Shown here one piece after another: positions 34,343-44,000 of a stretch of DNA of 64,000 nucleotides (positions are counted from its first letter, which is position 1; each line of letters begins with the position of its first letter). The DNA is from Herbiconiux solani NBRC 106740 (GTDB lineage Bacteria > Actinomycetota > Actinomycetes > Actinomycetales > Microbacteriaceae). The notes under the pieces are model-generated. The model saw only the letters and a list, made by a program, of their open reading frames with translations, was not told the origin of the DNA and did no database searches. The stretch spans positions 62,001 to 126,000 of the forward strand of contig NZ_BCST01000003.1 of NCBI RefSeq assembly GCF_001571005.1, given 5' to 3'. Position numbers and translations under genes: made by a program.

Positions 34343-35281
34343 TCAAACTTTAGCGGCCGAGGCCCTCCGCGGCAGGCGCAGCCTGCCCTGTGCCAGGACG
34401 ATGCCCAGGAAGACCAGGAGGGCGCCGAGCGGCGCGTTCCAGCTGAGGGTCTCGCCGAGCAGCAGGAAGCCGAGCGCCACGCCGACGACCGGCGTGAGGT
34501 AGGTGACCGTCGAGGTCGCGGTGGGGCCCCAGGCGTTCAGCACGTTCATGTACCAGTAGTACGCGACGCCTGTGCCGAGCACGCCGAGGATGACCAGGCT
34601 CACCACGATCGCGGGGTCGAGCGAGATCGGGCCGAGCGCGACGGCCGGAGTGAGCACGAGCAGGATGAGCGCCCCCATCCCGACCTGGAGGAACGCCGCG
34701 GTCAGGCCACTGACCGGGTGCCGGGTCGAGATGAACCGGCGGATGTAGCCGAACGTGAAGCCGTAGCAGAGCGCCGATCCGATGCAGGCGAGCTGACCGG
34801 CGAGCTCGAGGGCGAGGTCTCCGTGGGCGGCCTCGCTGACCGCGAACGACCACGGGGCGATGATCACGACCACTCCCGCGATGCCCGCGATCACGCCGAG
34901 CACCCGCGAGCGGTCGAGGCGCTCGACCCGGAAGACGACGGTGACCATGAGCGCGGTCGTGATCGGGGTGACGGCGTTGTAGATGCTGGCGAGGCCCGAG
35001 GTGACGTACTGCTCGGCCCAGGCGAAGAGCAGGTAGGGCGCGGCACAGCCGAAGAGCCCGATGACCACGAAGTGCAGGTACACGATCGGCCGGCGCGGCA
35101 GCGCGGTGCGCGTGATCAGGATGAGGACGGCGAGGGTGAGGGCGCCGAGGACCAGCCTGGTCCACGCCACCTGGCCGAACGAGATGCCGCCGAGCGCGAC
35201 CTTCATGAAGAGGAAGCTCGCTCCCCAGATCAGCCCGAGCGCGGCGAACTGGAGGACGACGGTGGAGCGTTTCGGTGTCAC
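34343..35281 (-). CDS. DMT superfamily (EamA) permease
   Basis: A 312-residue protein with ten helices in two EamA repeats. It contains GLIWGASFLFMKVALGGISF at the N-terminus and YLTPVVGVALGFLLLGETLS in the second repeat. It begins with GTG (TPKRSTVVLQ) directly downstream of a hairpin; a GATACT box 8 nt upstream suggests a leaderless transcript. It is followed 2 bp later by the chorismate mutase gene. The substrate is not predicted. Confidence 0.88.
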   Translation of the reverse strand: MTPKRSTVVLQFAALGLIWGASFLFMKVALGGISFGQVAWTRLVLGALTLAVLILITRTALPRRPIVYLHFVVIGLFGCAAPYLLFAWAEQYVTSGLASIYNAVTPITTALMVTVVFRVERLDRSRVLGVIAGIAGVVVIIAPWSFAVSEAAHGDLALELAGQLACIGSALCYGFTFGYIRRFISTRHPVSGLTAAFLQVGMGALILLVLTPAVALGPISLDPAIVVSLVILGVLGTGVAYYWYMNVLNAWGPTATSTVTYLTPVVGVALGFLLLGETLSWNAPLGALLVFLGIVLAQGRLRLPRRASAAKV

Positions 35282-35294
35282 TGCCCGAGAGTAT

Positions 35295-35322
35295 CGCGCG
35301 GGCCCGACATCGGGCCCGCGCG
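35295..35322 (-). terminator. Perfect hairpin between ohr and the DMT permease gene
   Basis: CGCGCGGGCCCG (35295-35306) pairs perfectly with CGGGCCCGCGCG (35311-35322) around a 4-nt loop. It lies about 110 nt past the ohr stop and 14 nt before the DMT start, on the path of transcription. It probably ends the ohr transcript or insulates the DMT promoter. No U-tract is seen. Confidence 0.6.
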
Positions 35323-35366
35323 AAGGGTGCTCTCGGGGAGGAATGGCGTCTGCACGTGGTGCATTG

Positions 35367-35415
35367 GCCGTTGTTCGTGGTCGGCTGGGTAGCCGTTGTT
35401 CGTGGTCGGCCTGGT
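35367..35415. repeat. Two direct repeats of GCCGTTGTTCGTGGTCGGC
   Basis: GCCGTTGTTCGTGGTCGGC occurs at 35367-35385 and 35392-35410 (25-nt period). The repeat is in the non-coding region just downstream of ohr. No function is evident. Confidence 0.7.
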
Positions 35416-35430
35416 GGCCGGGGTTCCTAG

Positions 35431-35850
35431 CTACTCGACGACGGCGACGTTCACGTCGATGTTGCCGCGGGTGGCGTTGGAGTAGGGGCAGATGGTGTGC
35501 GCCTTGTCGGCGATCTGCCGGGCCTCGTCGGGCGTGACGTTCGGAACGTAGACGTCGAGCTCGACGGCGAGGCCGAACCCACCGGCGTCGTTGTTGCCGA
35601 TCGAGACGCTGGCGGAGACGCCGGCGTCGGTGGTGTCGAGCTTGAGCTCGCGCCCGGCCGCGTGCACCGCGCCGAGGAAGCAGGCCGAGTAGCCGGCTGC
35701 GAAGAGCTGCTCCGGGTTGGTGCCCTCGCCCGATCCACCCATCTCCTTGGGCGGGCGGGTGTCGAAGTCGAGTCGGTCGTCCTCGCTCCGGACGTGGCCG
35801 TCGCGTCCGCCACCGGATGCGTGTGCGATTGCAGTGTAGATAGCTTCCAT
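35431..35850 (-). CDS. ohr: Organic hydroperoxide resistance protein (Ohr/OsmC family)
   Basis: A 139-residue Ohr that reduces organic hydroperoxides with a Cys pair. The peroxidatic Cys57 (YSACFLGAV) and resolving Cys121 (TICPYSNATRGN) are at the usual positions, with the conserved Arg16 and Glu47 nearby. Length and motifs match Ohr rather than OsmC. No OhrR (MarR) gene is adjacent; the MarR gene at 37376 is divergent from a FUSC gene and about 1.5 kb away. It forms a single-gene unit. Confidence 0.94.
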   Translation of the reverse strand: MEAIYTAIAHASGGGRDGHVRSEDDRLDFDTRPPKEMGGSGEGTNPEQLFAAGYSACFLGAVHAAGRELKLDTTDAGVSASVSIGNNDAGGFGLAVELDVYVPNVTPDEARQIADKAHTICPYSNATRGNIDVNVAVVE

Positions 35851-35910
35851 GCCGCTATCCCATCACCTTCCCGCGCCCCGCGCCACGCTCGCCGCAGCCG
35901 GGCGCGGCGC

Positions 35911-36546
35911 TCACGACAACTGCACAGGTCGGCCGCCGCCCTGGTTCTCCACACGTTCGGCCAGACCGGCCCGCACCTCGGGCCATTCGTCGATGATGAT
36001 CGAGAAGACGGCCGAATCCCTCCAGCTCCCGTCGGCGCGCGGAACATCGCGTCGATGGATGCCCTCGAAGGTGGCGCCGAGCTTCGCGATCGCCGCCCGC
36101 GAGCGCGTGTTGAGCACGTCGGCCTGGATCTTGACCCGACCGAAACCGTGCTCGAACGCCAGACCGAGAAGGAGGAGCTTTGCCTCAGGATTCACGACCG
36201 TGCCCCAGACCCGGGGGTCGTAGGCGGTCCAGCCGATGTGCGCGGCCTCGAGCGCCGGCACGAAGTCGCCGAGGGTCGAGGTGCCGATGAGCGTTCCGGC
36301 GTCTGGGCCACCGACGAGGCGGATGGCGTAGGGGTTGCCGCGGTCCCACTGGTAGTAGCGCCCGGCCCAGGCGATGAACTCGGGTTCGGTCGCGCGGTAG
36401 CCCGCGGGGCCGCCGCCGTAGCCCCCGGCGAAGACCTCGGGCCTGCCGATCGCTTTGAACAGCTCGGGCAGGTGTGCCGGGGTGAGTGGTTCGAGACGGA
36501 TGTACCGGCCCTCGAGCGGAGCCGGTTCGGGACGTGTGGCTGGCAT
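35911..36546 (-). CDS. GNAT family N-acetyltransferase (RimJ-like)
   Basis: A 211-residue acetyl-CoA-dependent acyltransferase. It begins MPATRPEPAPLEGRYIRLEPL, has HIGWTAYDPRVWGTVVNPEA in the acetyl-CoA-binding region, and DVLNTRSRAAIAKLGATFEG, the pattern of the RimJ/RimL subgroup that acetylates protein N-termini or antibiotics. The start at 36546 is chosen because in-frame sequence upstream is Arg/Gly-rich and encoded by a 21-bp tandem repeat (36611-36652). The acceptor is unknown. Confidence 0.85.
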   Translation of the reverse strand: MPATRPEPAPLEGRYIRLEPLTPAHLPELFKAIGRPEVFAGGYGGGPAGYRATEPEFIAWAGRYYQWDRGNPYAIRLVGGPDAGTLIGTSTLGDFVPALEAAHIGWTAYDPRVWGTVVNPEAKLLLLGLAFEHGFGRVKIQADVLNTRSRAAIAKLGATFEGIHRRDVPRADGSWRDSAVFSIIIDEWPEVRAGLAERVENQGGGRPVQLS

Positions 36547-36690
36547 GGCCCAAGTCTGGCATCCGGGGGCCCGTGGGCGGGTAGCGGTCGTCGTGCGGGC
36601 GCCACAGCACCGGTTCCGGGCGCCCGTCGGGCGGTTCCGGGCGCCCGTCGGCCGGAACGAATTCGTCTGCACCTGTGCCACGATTGAGCC

Positions 36691-37299
36691 ATGGGCAGCG
36701 CCGCCATGTATTTCCACTCAGCCACCGCGTTCCACGACCTCGTCACCCGCATCGACGACGACCAGTGGGATTCCGTCGCGCTCGGCGAATGGAGCCTGCG
36801 CTCGCTCGTGGGGCACACGACCCGGGCCATCCTGACCGTCGAGAGCTACCTGTTGCTCGACGACCCGGGTTACCCGAACGTGCAGAACGCCGAGGGCTAC
36901 TACGCCCGGGTCTACCGCGACCTCACCGACCCGGTCGCCGTGGCCGCGCGCGGGGTCGAGGCGGGCATCTGGCTCGGAGCCGACCCGGCGCAGACGATCG
37001 CGGATGCGCTCTCGCGCGCCATGGCGCTCGTCGACGCCGCTCCGCCCGAGCGGATCGTCTCGATCGGCGGCCTCGGCATCGAGCTGCCGGAGTACCTCCG
37101 CACCCGCACCTTCGAGCTCATCGTGCACTCGATCGACATCAGCCGGGCGACCGGGCTGCCGCACGGTCAATCACCCGACGCGATCGCGGCCACCCTCGAG
37201 CTCGCGGCCGGCATCGCGGCGATGCGCGGCGACGGCGAGCTGCTCCTCGCCGCCCTCACGGGCCGGGGCGCCCTCCCCGCGGGCTTCTCGGTCGTCTGA
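36691..37299 (+). CDS. Maleylpyruvate-isomerase N-terminal (DinB-fold) family protein
   Basis: A 202-residue four-helix protein related to mycothiol-dependent maleylpyruvate isomerase. Putative metal ligands are His42 (SLVGHTTRA) and the Glu and His of FELIVHSIDISRATG, four residues apart as in the family. These proteins use mycothiol as a cofactor or transfer it to electrophiles, which fits an actinobacterium. No gentisate or maleylpyruvate pathway gene is near, so the precise reaction is unknown. It is divergent from the GNAT gene. Confidence 0.8.
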   Translation: MGSAAMYFHSATAFHDLVTRIDDDQWDSVALGEWSLRSLVGHTTRAILTVESYLLLDDPGYPNVQNAEGYYARVYRDLTDPVAVAARGVEAGIWLGADPAQTIADALSRAMALVDAAPPERIVSIGGLGIELPEYLRTRTFELIVHSIDISRATGLPHGQSPDAIAATLELAAGIAAMRGDGELLLAALTGRGALPAGFSVV

Positions 37300-37375
37300 C
37301 CTCTGGGCGCCGCCGTCGGCCCATCCGCCCGCCGGCCCGTCCGCCCATCGCGGCTCCGGCTCTGCCGGCGGCGGC

Positions 37376-37942
37376 CTAGTCCGTCGTCGGCGCCTCGGGG
37401 TGGGATTCGAGGCTGGCCAGAAGAGCTCGAAGACCGTCCACGAGCCCGGGTCGCACCCCTGAGGGGATGCCGGTCAGGAGTTCCCGCTCGACCGCGAGGA
37501 GAGCGGGGAAGACCTCGTCGATGAGGGCGGTTCCGGATGCCGACAGGCTGATCAAGGCGCCGCGTCCGTCGGCGGGGTTCGGCGAGCGGTCCACGAGCAT
37601 CCGGGCTTCGAGCGAGCGGAGGCGTTTGGTCGTGGCGGGGCCGGTGGCGAGAGCGACGGTGCGGAGGGATCCGGGCGACTGCGGCTCGGGCTGCCGCCGG
37701 AGCGCGGCCAGGATGTCGAACTCGCCCCGGGTGAGCCCGTAGCGCGCGAGGAACTCGTCGCCCGCTCGCGTCACGAGTGCCGAGGCGCGCAGGATGCGGC
37801 CGATCACGTCGATGGGCGCGGTGTCGAGCTCGGGATGCAGTCCCGCCCACGCGGCCCGCACTCCATTGATGACGTCCGTCGCCGCCTCGATCTCCGGGGC
37901 GAGAACGGGGGCAGGAACGGGGGCGGGGGACTCGGTGGGCAC
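37376..37942 (-). CDS. MarR family transcriptional regulator
   Basis: A 188-residue winged-helix regulator. The core includes RYGLTRGEFDILAALRRQPEP, then LATGPATTKRLRSLEARMLVDRS and the wing SPNPADGRGALISLSASG. MarR proteins release DNA on binding phenolic or other ligands. It is divergent from the FUSC family gene at 38014; the intergenic region holds an inverted repeat (37956-37977) that is a likely operator for both. It may sense an aromatic acid exported by the FUSC protein (inference). Confidence 0.9.
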   Translation of the reverse strand: MPTESPAPVPAPVLAPEIEAATDVINGVRAAWAGLHPELDTAPIDVIGRILRASALVTRAGDEFLARYGLTRGEFDILAALRRQPEPQSPGSLRTVALATGPATTKRLRSLEARMLVDRSPNPADGRGALISLSASGTALIDEVFPALLAVERELLTGIPSGVRPGLVDGLRALLASLESHPEAPTTD

Positions 37943-37955
37943 GAGTTCAGGGTAC

Positions 37956-37977
37956 AGTAGTTCACGAGTAAACTACT
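37956..37977. promoter_or_regulatory. Candidate MarR operator
   Basis: AGTAGTT (37956-37962) and AACTACT (37971-37977) form a perfect 7-bp inverted repeat with an 8-nt spacer, between the divergent MarR and FUSC genes. Size and symmetry fit MarR operators. Confidence 0.6.
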
Positions 37978-38013
37978 TTCGGTCGACGGAGCCCGCCGTC
38001 GACAGGAGACCGC

Positions 38014-39174
38014 ATGACCACCAGCCCCACCCGCCCAGCCGGCGCCGCCCGCACCACAAGCACCACCCGCGCCGAGCTGCTTCCGCACCCCCGGCGGCTG
38101 GTCGAGCTCGGGCCGCACGGCGGCGCGCACTGGGTCGCGCTCCGCGCAGGGGTCGCCGTGGCGATCCCGCTCGGCATCCTCTACGCCACCGGCCACATCG
38201 ACCTCGCGCTCTACGCGGTCTTCGGCGCGTTTACCGCCCTCTACGGCCGGTCTCACACGCACGTCACCCGGCTGCGGATGCAGGCGAGCGCAGGCGTCGG
38301 ACTCGTCCTGGCCGTCGTGATCGGTACGGCCGTGAGCGTCTCGGGTGCGCGCGACTGGATCGTGCTGCCCGTGGTCGCCGTGATCGCCGCCGGCGCGACC
38401 TTCGTGGCCGACGCGCTCGACTGGCATCCGCCCGGGGCGTTGTTCTTCGTGTTCGCGCTCGCGGCGTGCGCGTCGGTGCCCGCGGACGCCGGCCGCATCC
38501 TCACCGCCTTCGTGCTCGCCGCCGTGAGCGCGGTCGTCGCGATGATCATCTCGACGGCGGGGCTCGCCCTTCCCCGCTGGCGCAATCGCGAGCCGACCCG
38601 GCTGGCGATCTCGTTCGCCGCCACCGCGAATCGTCCCGGCGAGCTCGCGAAGGTGGCCGCCGTCGGAGCCGCGGTGCTGATCGCCGGGGCCATCCCGACC
38701 GCGACCGGGCTCGGGCATCCGTATTGGGCGATGGTCTCGGCGGTGGCCGCGCTCGGTGCCGCCGACACCGCCGGCCACCTGGTTCGCGCGGGGCAGCGGG
38801 TGCTCGGCACGCTCGTCGGCGTCGGGCTCGCGGCGGTGCTGCTGGCGGTGTCCGCCGCATCCGGATCGGCGACGGGCTCGACGGCCGCGCAGCTCGAACT
38901 GATCGTGTCCGTCGTGCTGCTGCAGGTCGGCGCCGAGCTGTTCGTGATGCGCAACTACGGCGTGACGATGATCTTCGTGACCCCGCTAGCGCTGCTCATG
39001 TCGCAGCTCGCGCACCCGCTCGACGAGGTGGCGCTGCTGCGCGACCGCACCCTCGAGACCCTCCTGGGAGCCGCAGTCGGCATCGCGGTCAGCCTCGTGG
39101 CAACCTTGGCGGCCTCCCGCGCCCGCTCCCGTCCCCGCGCCGGCCACCACCCGCACGCTCGCACCGACCCCTGA
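38014..39174 (+). CDS. FUSC family membrane protein (aromatic acid exporter-like)
   Basis: A 386-residue protein with two bundles of membrane helices. The first bundle includes HWVALRAGVAVAIPLGILYA and GHIDLALYAVFGAFTALYGR; the second, HPYWAMVSAVAALGAADTAG and VGVGLAAVLLAV, typical of the fusaric-acid resistance and AaeB-like families. The second bundle ends in an Arg-rich cytoplasmic tail. It probably exports aromatic carboxylic acids under control of the divergent MarR protein (inference). The gene ends just before two tandem family B palindromes. Confidence 0.87.
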   Translation: MTTSPTRPAGAARTTSTTRAELLPHPRRLVELGPHGGAHWVALRAGVAVAIPLGILYATGHIDLALYAVFGAFTALYGRSHTHVTRLRMQASAGVGLVLAVVIGTAVSVSGARDWIVLPVVAVIAAGATFVADALDWHPPGALFFVFALAACASVPADAGRILTAFVLAAVSAVVAMIISTAGLALPRWRNREPTRLAISFAATANRPGELAKVAAVGAAVLIAGAIPTATGLGHPYWAMVSAVAALGAADTAGHLVRAGQRVLGTLVGVGLAAVLLAVSAASGSATGSTAAQLELIVSVVLLQVGAELFVMRNYGVTMIFVTPLALLMSQLAHPLDEVALLRDRTLETLLGAAVGIAVSLVATLAASRARSRPRAGHHPHARTDP

Positions 39175-39211
39175 TCCCAACGCCCGGCGCCCACCCCGAG
39201 CCCCACTTCAT

Positions 39212-39267
39212 CGAGAAGTCACTTTCACGTCCACCCCAGGGGTTTTGGACGTAAAGGTGACTTCTCG
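39212..39267. repeat. Palindromic element, family B, copy 2
   Basis: The core runs from CGAGAAG at 39212 to CTTCTCG ending at 39267, 56 nt. The arms match CGAGAAGTCACTTTCACGTCC and its complement with two imperfect pairs. The gap between the convergent FUSC and purA genes holds this copy and copy 3. Confidence 0.85.
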
Positions 39268-39314
39268 ACGAAGGTGGGGGTGGGGTCGGAGCGGAGGTGG
39301 GGGGTGGGGATTGG

Positions 39315-39370
39315 CGAGAAGTCACTTCTACGTCCATCCCGGGGGTTTTGGACGTGAAAGTGACTTCTCG
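39315..39370. repeat. Palindromic element, family B, copy 3
   Basis: This is a 56-nt hairpin core with the same arms as copies 1 and 2; the left arm has CACTTCTACGTCC instead of CACTTTCACGTCC. It lies 47 nt from copy 2 in the same intergenic space, with G-rich sequence around both. Confidence 0.85.
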
Positions 39371-39388
39371 GCGGAGGTGGGGCCGGGG

Positions 39389-40675
39389 CTAGGGGAGGAG
39401 GTCGTGGCGGGTGACGATGGCGTCGCGGTCGGGACCCACGCCGATCGCCGAGATGCGCGAACCGCTCATCTCTTCGAGCGCCAGCACGTAGCGCTGGGCC
39501 GCCGGCGGCAGGTCATCGAACGAACGGACACCCGTGATGTCCTCCGACCAGCCCTCGAACTCCTCGTAGATCGGGACGGCGTGGTGGAAGTCGCTCTGCG
39601 ACACCGGCACCTCGTCGACCCGCACGCCGTCGACGTCGTAGGCGACGCAGACCGGGATGCGCTCGAGCCCGGTGAGCACGTCGAGCTTGGTGAGCACGAA
39701 GTCGGTGACGCCGTTGATGCGCGCGGTGTAACGCGCGATCGGCGCGTCGTACCAACCGGTGCGGCGCGGCCGCCCGGTGGTCGTGCCGAACTCGAAGCCC
39801 TTCGAGCGCAGGAACTCGCCCGACTCGTCGTGCAGCTCGGTCGGGAAGGGGCCGGCGCCGACGCGGGTCGTGTAGGCCTTGACGACCGCGATCACCCGGT
39901 CGATGCGGTTCGGCGCGACGCCGGAACCGGTCGCCGCCCCGCCCGAGGTCGCGTTCGACGACGTGACGAAGGGGTAGGTGCCGTGGTCGACGTCGAGCAT
40001 CGTGGCCTGGCCGCCCTCGAAGAGCACGGTCTTGCCGTCGCGCAGCGCCCGGTCGAGCACGAGCGCCGTGTCGGCGACCATCGGCCGCAGCCGCTCGGCG
40101 TACGACAGCAGGTCGTCGACGACCTCGTCGGCCGCGATCGCCCGGCGGTTGTAGACCTTGACCAGGATGTGGTTCTTGAGGTCGAGCGCGCCCTCGACCT
40201 TTTGACGCAGGATGCCCTCGTCGAACAGATCCTGCACCCGGATGCCGACGCGGTTGATCTTGTCGGCGTAGGCCGGCCCGATGCCGCGACCGGTCGTGCC
40301 GATCTGACGCTTGCCGAGAAAGCGCTCGGTGACCTTGTCGATCGTGCGGTGGTACGCGGTGATCACGTGCGCGTTGGCCGAGACCAGCAGGCGCGAGACG
40401 TCGACGCCGCGCGAACCCAGCGCCTCGAGTTCGTGGAAGAGCACCTCTACGTCGACCACCACGCCGTTGGCGATGACCGGGGTGACCCCGGGGGTCAGGA
40501 TGCCGGAGGGCAGCAGGTGCAGGGCGTATTTCTTGTCGCCCACCACGACCGTGTGGCCGGCGTTGTTGCCGCCGTTGAACTTGACGACGTAGTCGACGCG
40601 GCTGCCGAGGAGGTCGGTGGCCTTGCCCTTGCCTTCGTCGCCCCACTGGGCGCCGATCAGGACGATCGCTGGCAT
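39389..40675 (-). CDS. purA: Adenylosuccinate synthetase
   Basis: The 428-residue GTP-dependent enzyme converts IMP and aspartate to adenylosuccinate, the first committed step to AMP. The N-terminus [16 protein letters not shown] has the catalytic Asp13; NNAGHT has His41; and [11 protein letters not shown]-like signature residues ([16 protein letters not shown]) are present near the C-terminus. The length is the family standard. It is divergent from a small thioredoxin-like gene at 40816. Confidence 0.97.
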   Translation of the reverse strand: MPAIVLIGAQWGDEGKGKATDLLGSRVDYVVKFNGGNNAGHTVVVGDKKYALHLLPSGILTPGVTPVIANGVVVDVEVLFHELEALGSRGVDVSRLLVSANAHVITAYHRTIDKVTERFLGKRQIGTTGRGIGPAYADKINRVGIRVQDLFDEGILRQKVEGALDLKNHILVKVYNRRAIAADEVVDDLLSYAERLRPMVADTALVLDRALRDGKTVLFEGGQATMLDVDHGTYPFVTSSNATSGGAATGSGVAPNRIDRVIAVVKAYTTRVGAGPFPTELHDESGEFLRSKGFEFGTTTGRPRRTGWYDAPIARYTARINGVTDFVLTKLDVLTGLERIPVCVAYDVDGVRVDEVPVSQSDFHHAVPIYEEFEGWSEDITGVRSFDDLPPAAQRYVLALEEMSGSRISAIGVGPDRDAIVTRHDLLP

Positions 40676-40815
40676 GTGGAATCCTTCCGGGTCCGATGTC
40701 AGTGTCCGACGAACGGTGCCGGTTGACAGCTGATTCTATCGCGGGGCGCTCGGCGCCGCCGCGGGGGCGCCGAAGCCTGGGGAATCAGACCGGCCGAACC
40801 GGTGTTGTGGAGAAG

Positions 40816-41091
40816 ATGGCCGAACTCAGCGTCACGCTCTACTCCTCGAGCTTCTGCGGCGCCTGCACGAGCACCCGCGCCACGCTCGACGACCTCCGCC
40901 CGCTGCTCGGCGACCGCGTCGAGTGGCACGAGATCAACGTCGCGGATGCGCCCGACGTCGCCGAGTCGGCCGGGATACTGGCGACCCCCACGGTCGTCAT
41001 CACGGCCGCCGACGGCACCGAGCGGATGAGGGCATCCGGAGTGCCCTCATCCGCTCAGGTGCTGTCGGCGATCGCCCGAGCTCTGCCCTAG
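40816..41091 (+). CDS. Thioredoxin-family small redox protein
   Basis: A 91-residue thioredoxin-like protein with the active-site Cys pair Cys14-Gly-Ala-Cys17 and the cis-Pro region TPTVVI. It is shorter than classical thioredoxin and resembles glutaredoxin-like NrdH or TrxA-like redox proteins that reduce a disulphide in the cytoplasm. The ATG is preceded by GGAGAAG. The partner is unknown. Its last 4 bp overlap the convergent metallophosphoesterase gene. Confidence 0.85.
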   Translation: MAELSVTLYSSSFCGACTSTRATLDDLRPLLGDRVEWHEINVADAPDVAESAGILATPTVVITAADGTERMRASGVPSSAQVLSAIARALP

Positions 41092-44000
41092 CCCAGTCGC
41101 CGGCGCCGGCCGCGGATCACGGCGAGCGCCCCGAGCGCGATCACGAGCAGCCCGATGGCCAGCCATTGGCCTGCGCCGTCACCCACGCCAGTGGCTGCAA
41201 GGCTTCCACTCGACTGAGGCGCGACTGCAGATGCGGGATTCTCGGGAGAGCCACTAGTCGGGTCGGTCTGACCCGATCCAGGCGAACCCGAACCCGAACC
41301 CGACCCCGGCTTCCCCGGCTCCTCGACCACGCCCCCCACGGTGAACGTCCGCACCGCCGAGTAATCCACGGCACCGTACGGGTCGGCCGTCTTCACGAAC
41401 CACCCGTGCTCGCCGTCGGCGAGGCCCTTCCAGACCGTCGACAGCACCGTGCCGCTGGCCACGTCGCTGAACGACGCGATCTCGTTGGTCGTCAGGATGT
41501 CGGCCGAGAACGCATCCGTCGCCAGCGTCTTGGTCGCCGAGCGGATGCCCACCGCCGCGTAGGGGATCGTGAACTCCTGGTCGGCGAGCGTGAACGACGG
41601 GTCGTCCGAGTCGAACTGGTCGAGCGATGGCGAGTAGGTGCGCACCGAGACCGTCGACGAGGCGTTGTCGAAGTGCAGCAGCCGCAGGAAGCCGAGGCCT
41701 CCCTCCGCGAGCCCCTGGTAGTCGAACAGCATCGCGTAGACCGTGCGGTCCGGGGTGCCGTCGCCGTCGTCGTCGAACTCGTCGGTGCGCGTGTAGGCGT
41801 CGTGGTAATGACCCGACATGACCATCATCACGTTGGGGTTGGTGGCCACGACCTCGTCCATGATCCGCTGCGGGATGGGGCCGAGCCCGCCCGTCGTCAG
41901 CATGTACTCGTGCAGGTTGATGATCACCTTGCGCTCGGGGTACTTCGCGATCACCTCGTTCATCCAGGCGATCTCGGCGTCTCCCGGATCCCAGCCCATC
42001 GACACGACCATGAAGTCGATGCCGCCGGCCGTGATCAGGTCGAAGTGCCCGCGGTTGTCGAGGTAGCTCTCGCCGTACCAGGGGTTGTTCTCGTAGCGCG
42101 AGGCGCCGAAGTACTTCGAGAACTCGGTGTAGTCGTCCTCCTTGTGTCCGACGTCGTGGTTGCCGGCGAGCACGCCGTAGGGCAGTTTCGCGTCGTCGAA
42201 CAGGCGGTACGCGGCATCCGCGTTGTCCCACTGGTGCTGGTCGGCCGAGTTGTCGACGACGTCACCGGTGTGGAACACGTACTGCAGGTTGAGGTTCGCG
42301 CGCTCCTTGAGGAAGAACCGGTTGATGTCGAGCTGGTGCTGGTAGAAGGTGTCGTTGTAGTACTGCGTGTCGGTCTCCCAGCCGAGCGTGAAGTCGTAGT
42401 CGGCGCGCGGCGTGGCCCCGGCGTTGAACGGCGCCACGGCGGTGTCGCGGGTCGAGAGGTTCGCGCCGGCGAAGCCCTCCGAGTGCTGCACGAGCACCTG
42501 GATGCGGCCGTCCTTCAGGTGGCCGGCGACCGGCACCGTGGCGCCCAGGTCGAACGACGCGGGCGAGTCGGCGGCAGCGGCGTCAGCAGCGTCAGACGCA
42601 GCAGAGCCAGCAGCCGAACCGTCACCAGAGTCAGCCCCCGTCACATACCGGTCCACCTCCTCCCAATCCCCCGTCGCGGTGTCGAGCACGTACATCAGCA
42701 CCTTCGCGTCGGCGTTCGCCGTGCCGCTCCAGGAGAGCCGGGCGAGTGCGTCGGCCCCCGCGGTCGCCGGAACCGAGACGTCGAACATCTGGTACGGGAA
42801 GGCCGCGTCGGTCGAGACGGAGGCGTCGATCCCGTCGGTGCCCGTCATCGCGGCGAGCTCCTCGGCCGAGACCGGGGTGCGGGCCGAGCGGTCGGTGCCC
42901 GAGGCCTCGCCCGTCTCGCCCTTCCAGCTCGTCACGCCCGCATCCGAGGGATCGAGGTGGTAGCCCTCGGCGAAGCTCGCGTCGAGCACGTCACCCGAGG
43001 GGTCGGTCACCTCGGCCGAGAGCGTCACGTCGCGGGTCGACTCGATCGCGTTCTCGACCGGCGAGATCGGCTCGGTGCCGGGCTGCTCGTCGGGGGTCGT
43101 GAACGCGACCGTCTTCGTCGCGGCGTTGCCGAGCGCATCCGTCGCCGTGATCACGAAGGCGTGCGAGCCCGAGGCCATGGTCACCGAGGAGGCCGAGTAG
43201 GGCAGGCGGATGGCCGAGCCGTCGAGGGTCGCGGTCTGCGTGGCCAGGCCCGAGCCCGCATCCGTCGCCGTCGCGTCGATCGAGAAGGCGCCGCGGTACT
43301 CGGTGCCGTCGGTGAGGGTCGTCGTGAGCGCCGGCGCGGTGTTGTCGACGGTCACCGCAGCGGATGCCGTGGTCACGCCGCTGGTCGCCACGACCGTGTG
43401 CGCCCCGTCGGCCACGGCGGTCGTGTCCCAGACCGCCGCCTTGGCCGAGAAGGCGTCGTCCGGCAGCACGAAGTGGGCGTCGTAGTAGTCGAGCTTTCCG
43501 GTGGAGTCGCCCATCTGCAGCACGGTCGACGGGTCGTCGTAGCCGACAGGGGTCAGCGTGCGGCCGTCCGGCAGCACGAGCCGCAGGTTCTTGATCGTGA
43601 AGTCGTCGTTGTTCTCGTTCGGGTCGATCACCGGGGCGGCCTTCGTGCCGGCCCAGACGCTGACCACGAGGTCCTTGCCCTGCGTCACGTACGACAGCGG
43701 GACCGAGGTCGAGATGGTCTCGTAGCCCGAGGGGATGCCGTCGTCGAAGATGCGGAGCACGTCGTCGCCGATGCGCACACCGTTCTTGAAGAAGACGTTG
43801 ACGCCGCTCGCGTCGAAGGCGAACGAGGGCTCGGACTCGAGCGCCGGCGTGGTCGCGACCGCGGCCCCGTCGATGCTGAGGCCCACGGTGTCGGTGGCGT
43901 GGTCGGTCGCCGCCGAGAGCAGCGTCTTCCCGCCCACGAACTGGCCGTCGGTCACGTTGAGCCGGAGCGGGGCGTCGTTCGCGCCCTCGACCGTGAGGTG

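Noticed and set aside
39212-39370. Two family B palindromes resembling a small CRISPR array
   Set aside because: Only two units, each fully palindromic and not separated by a unique spacer pattern; no cas genes.
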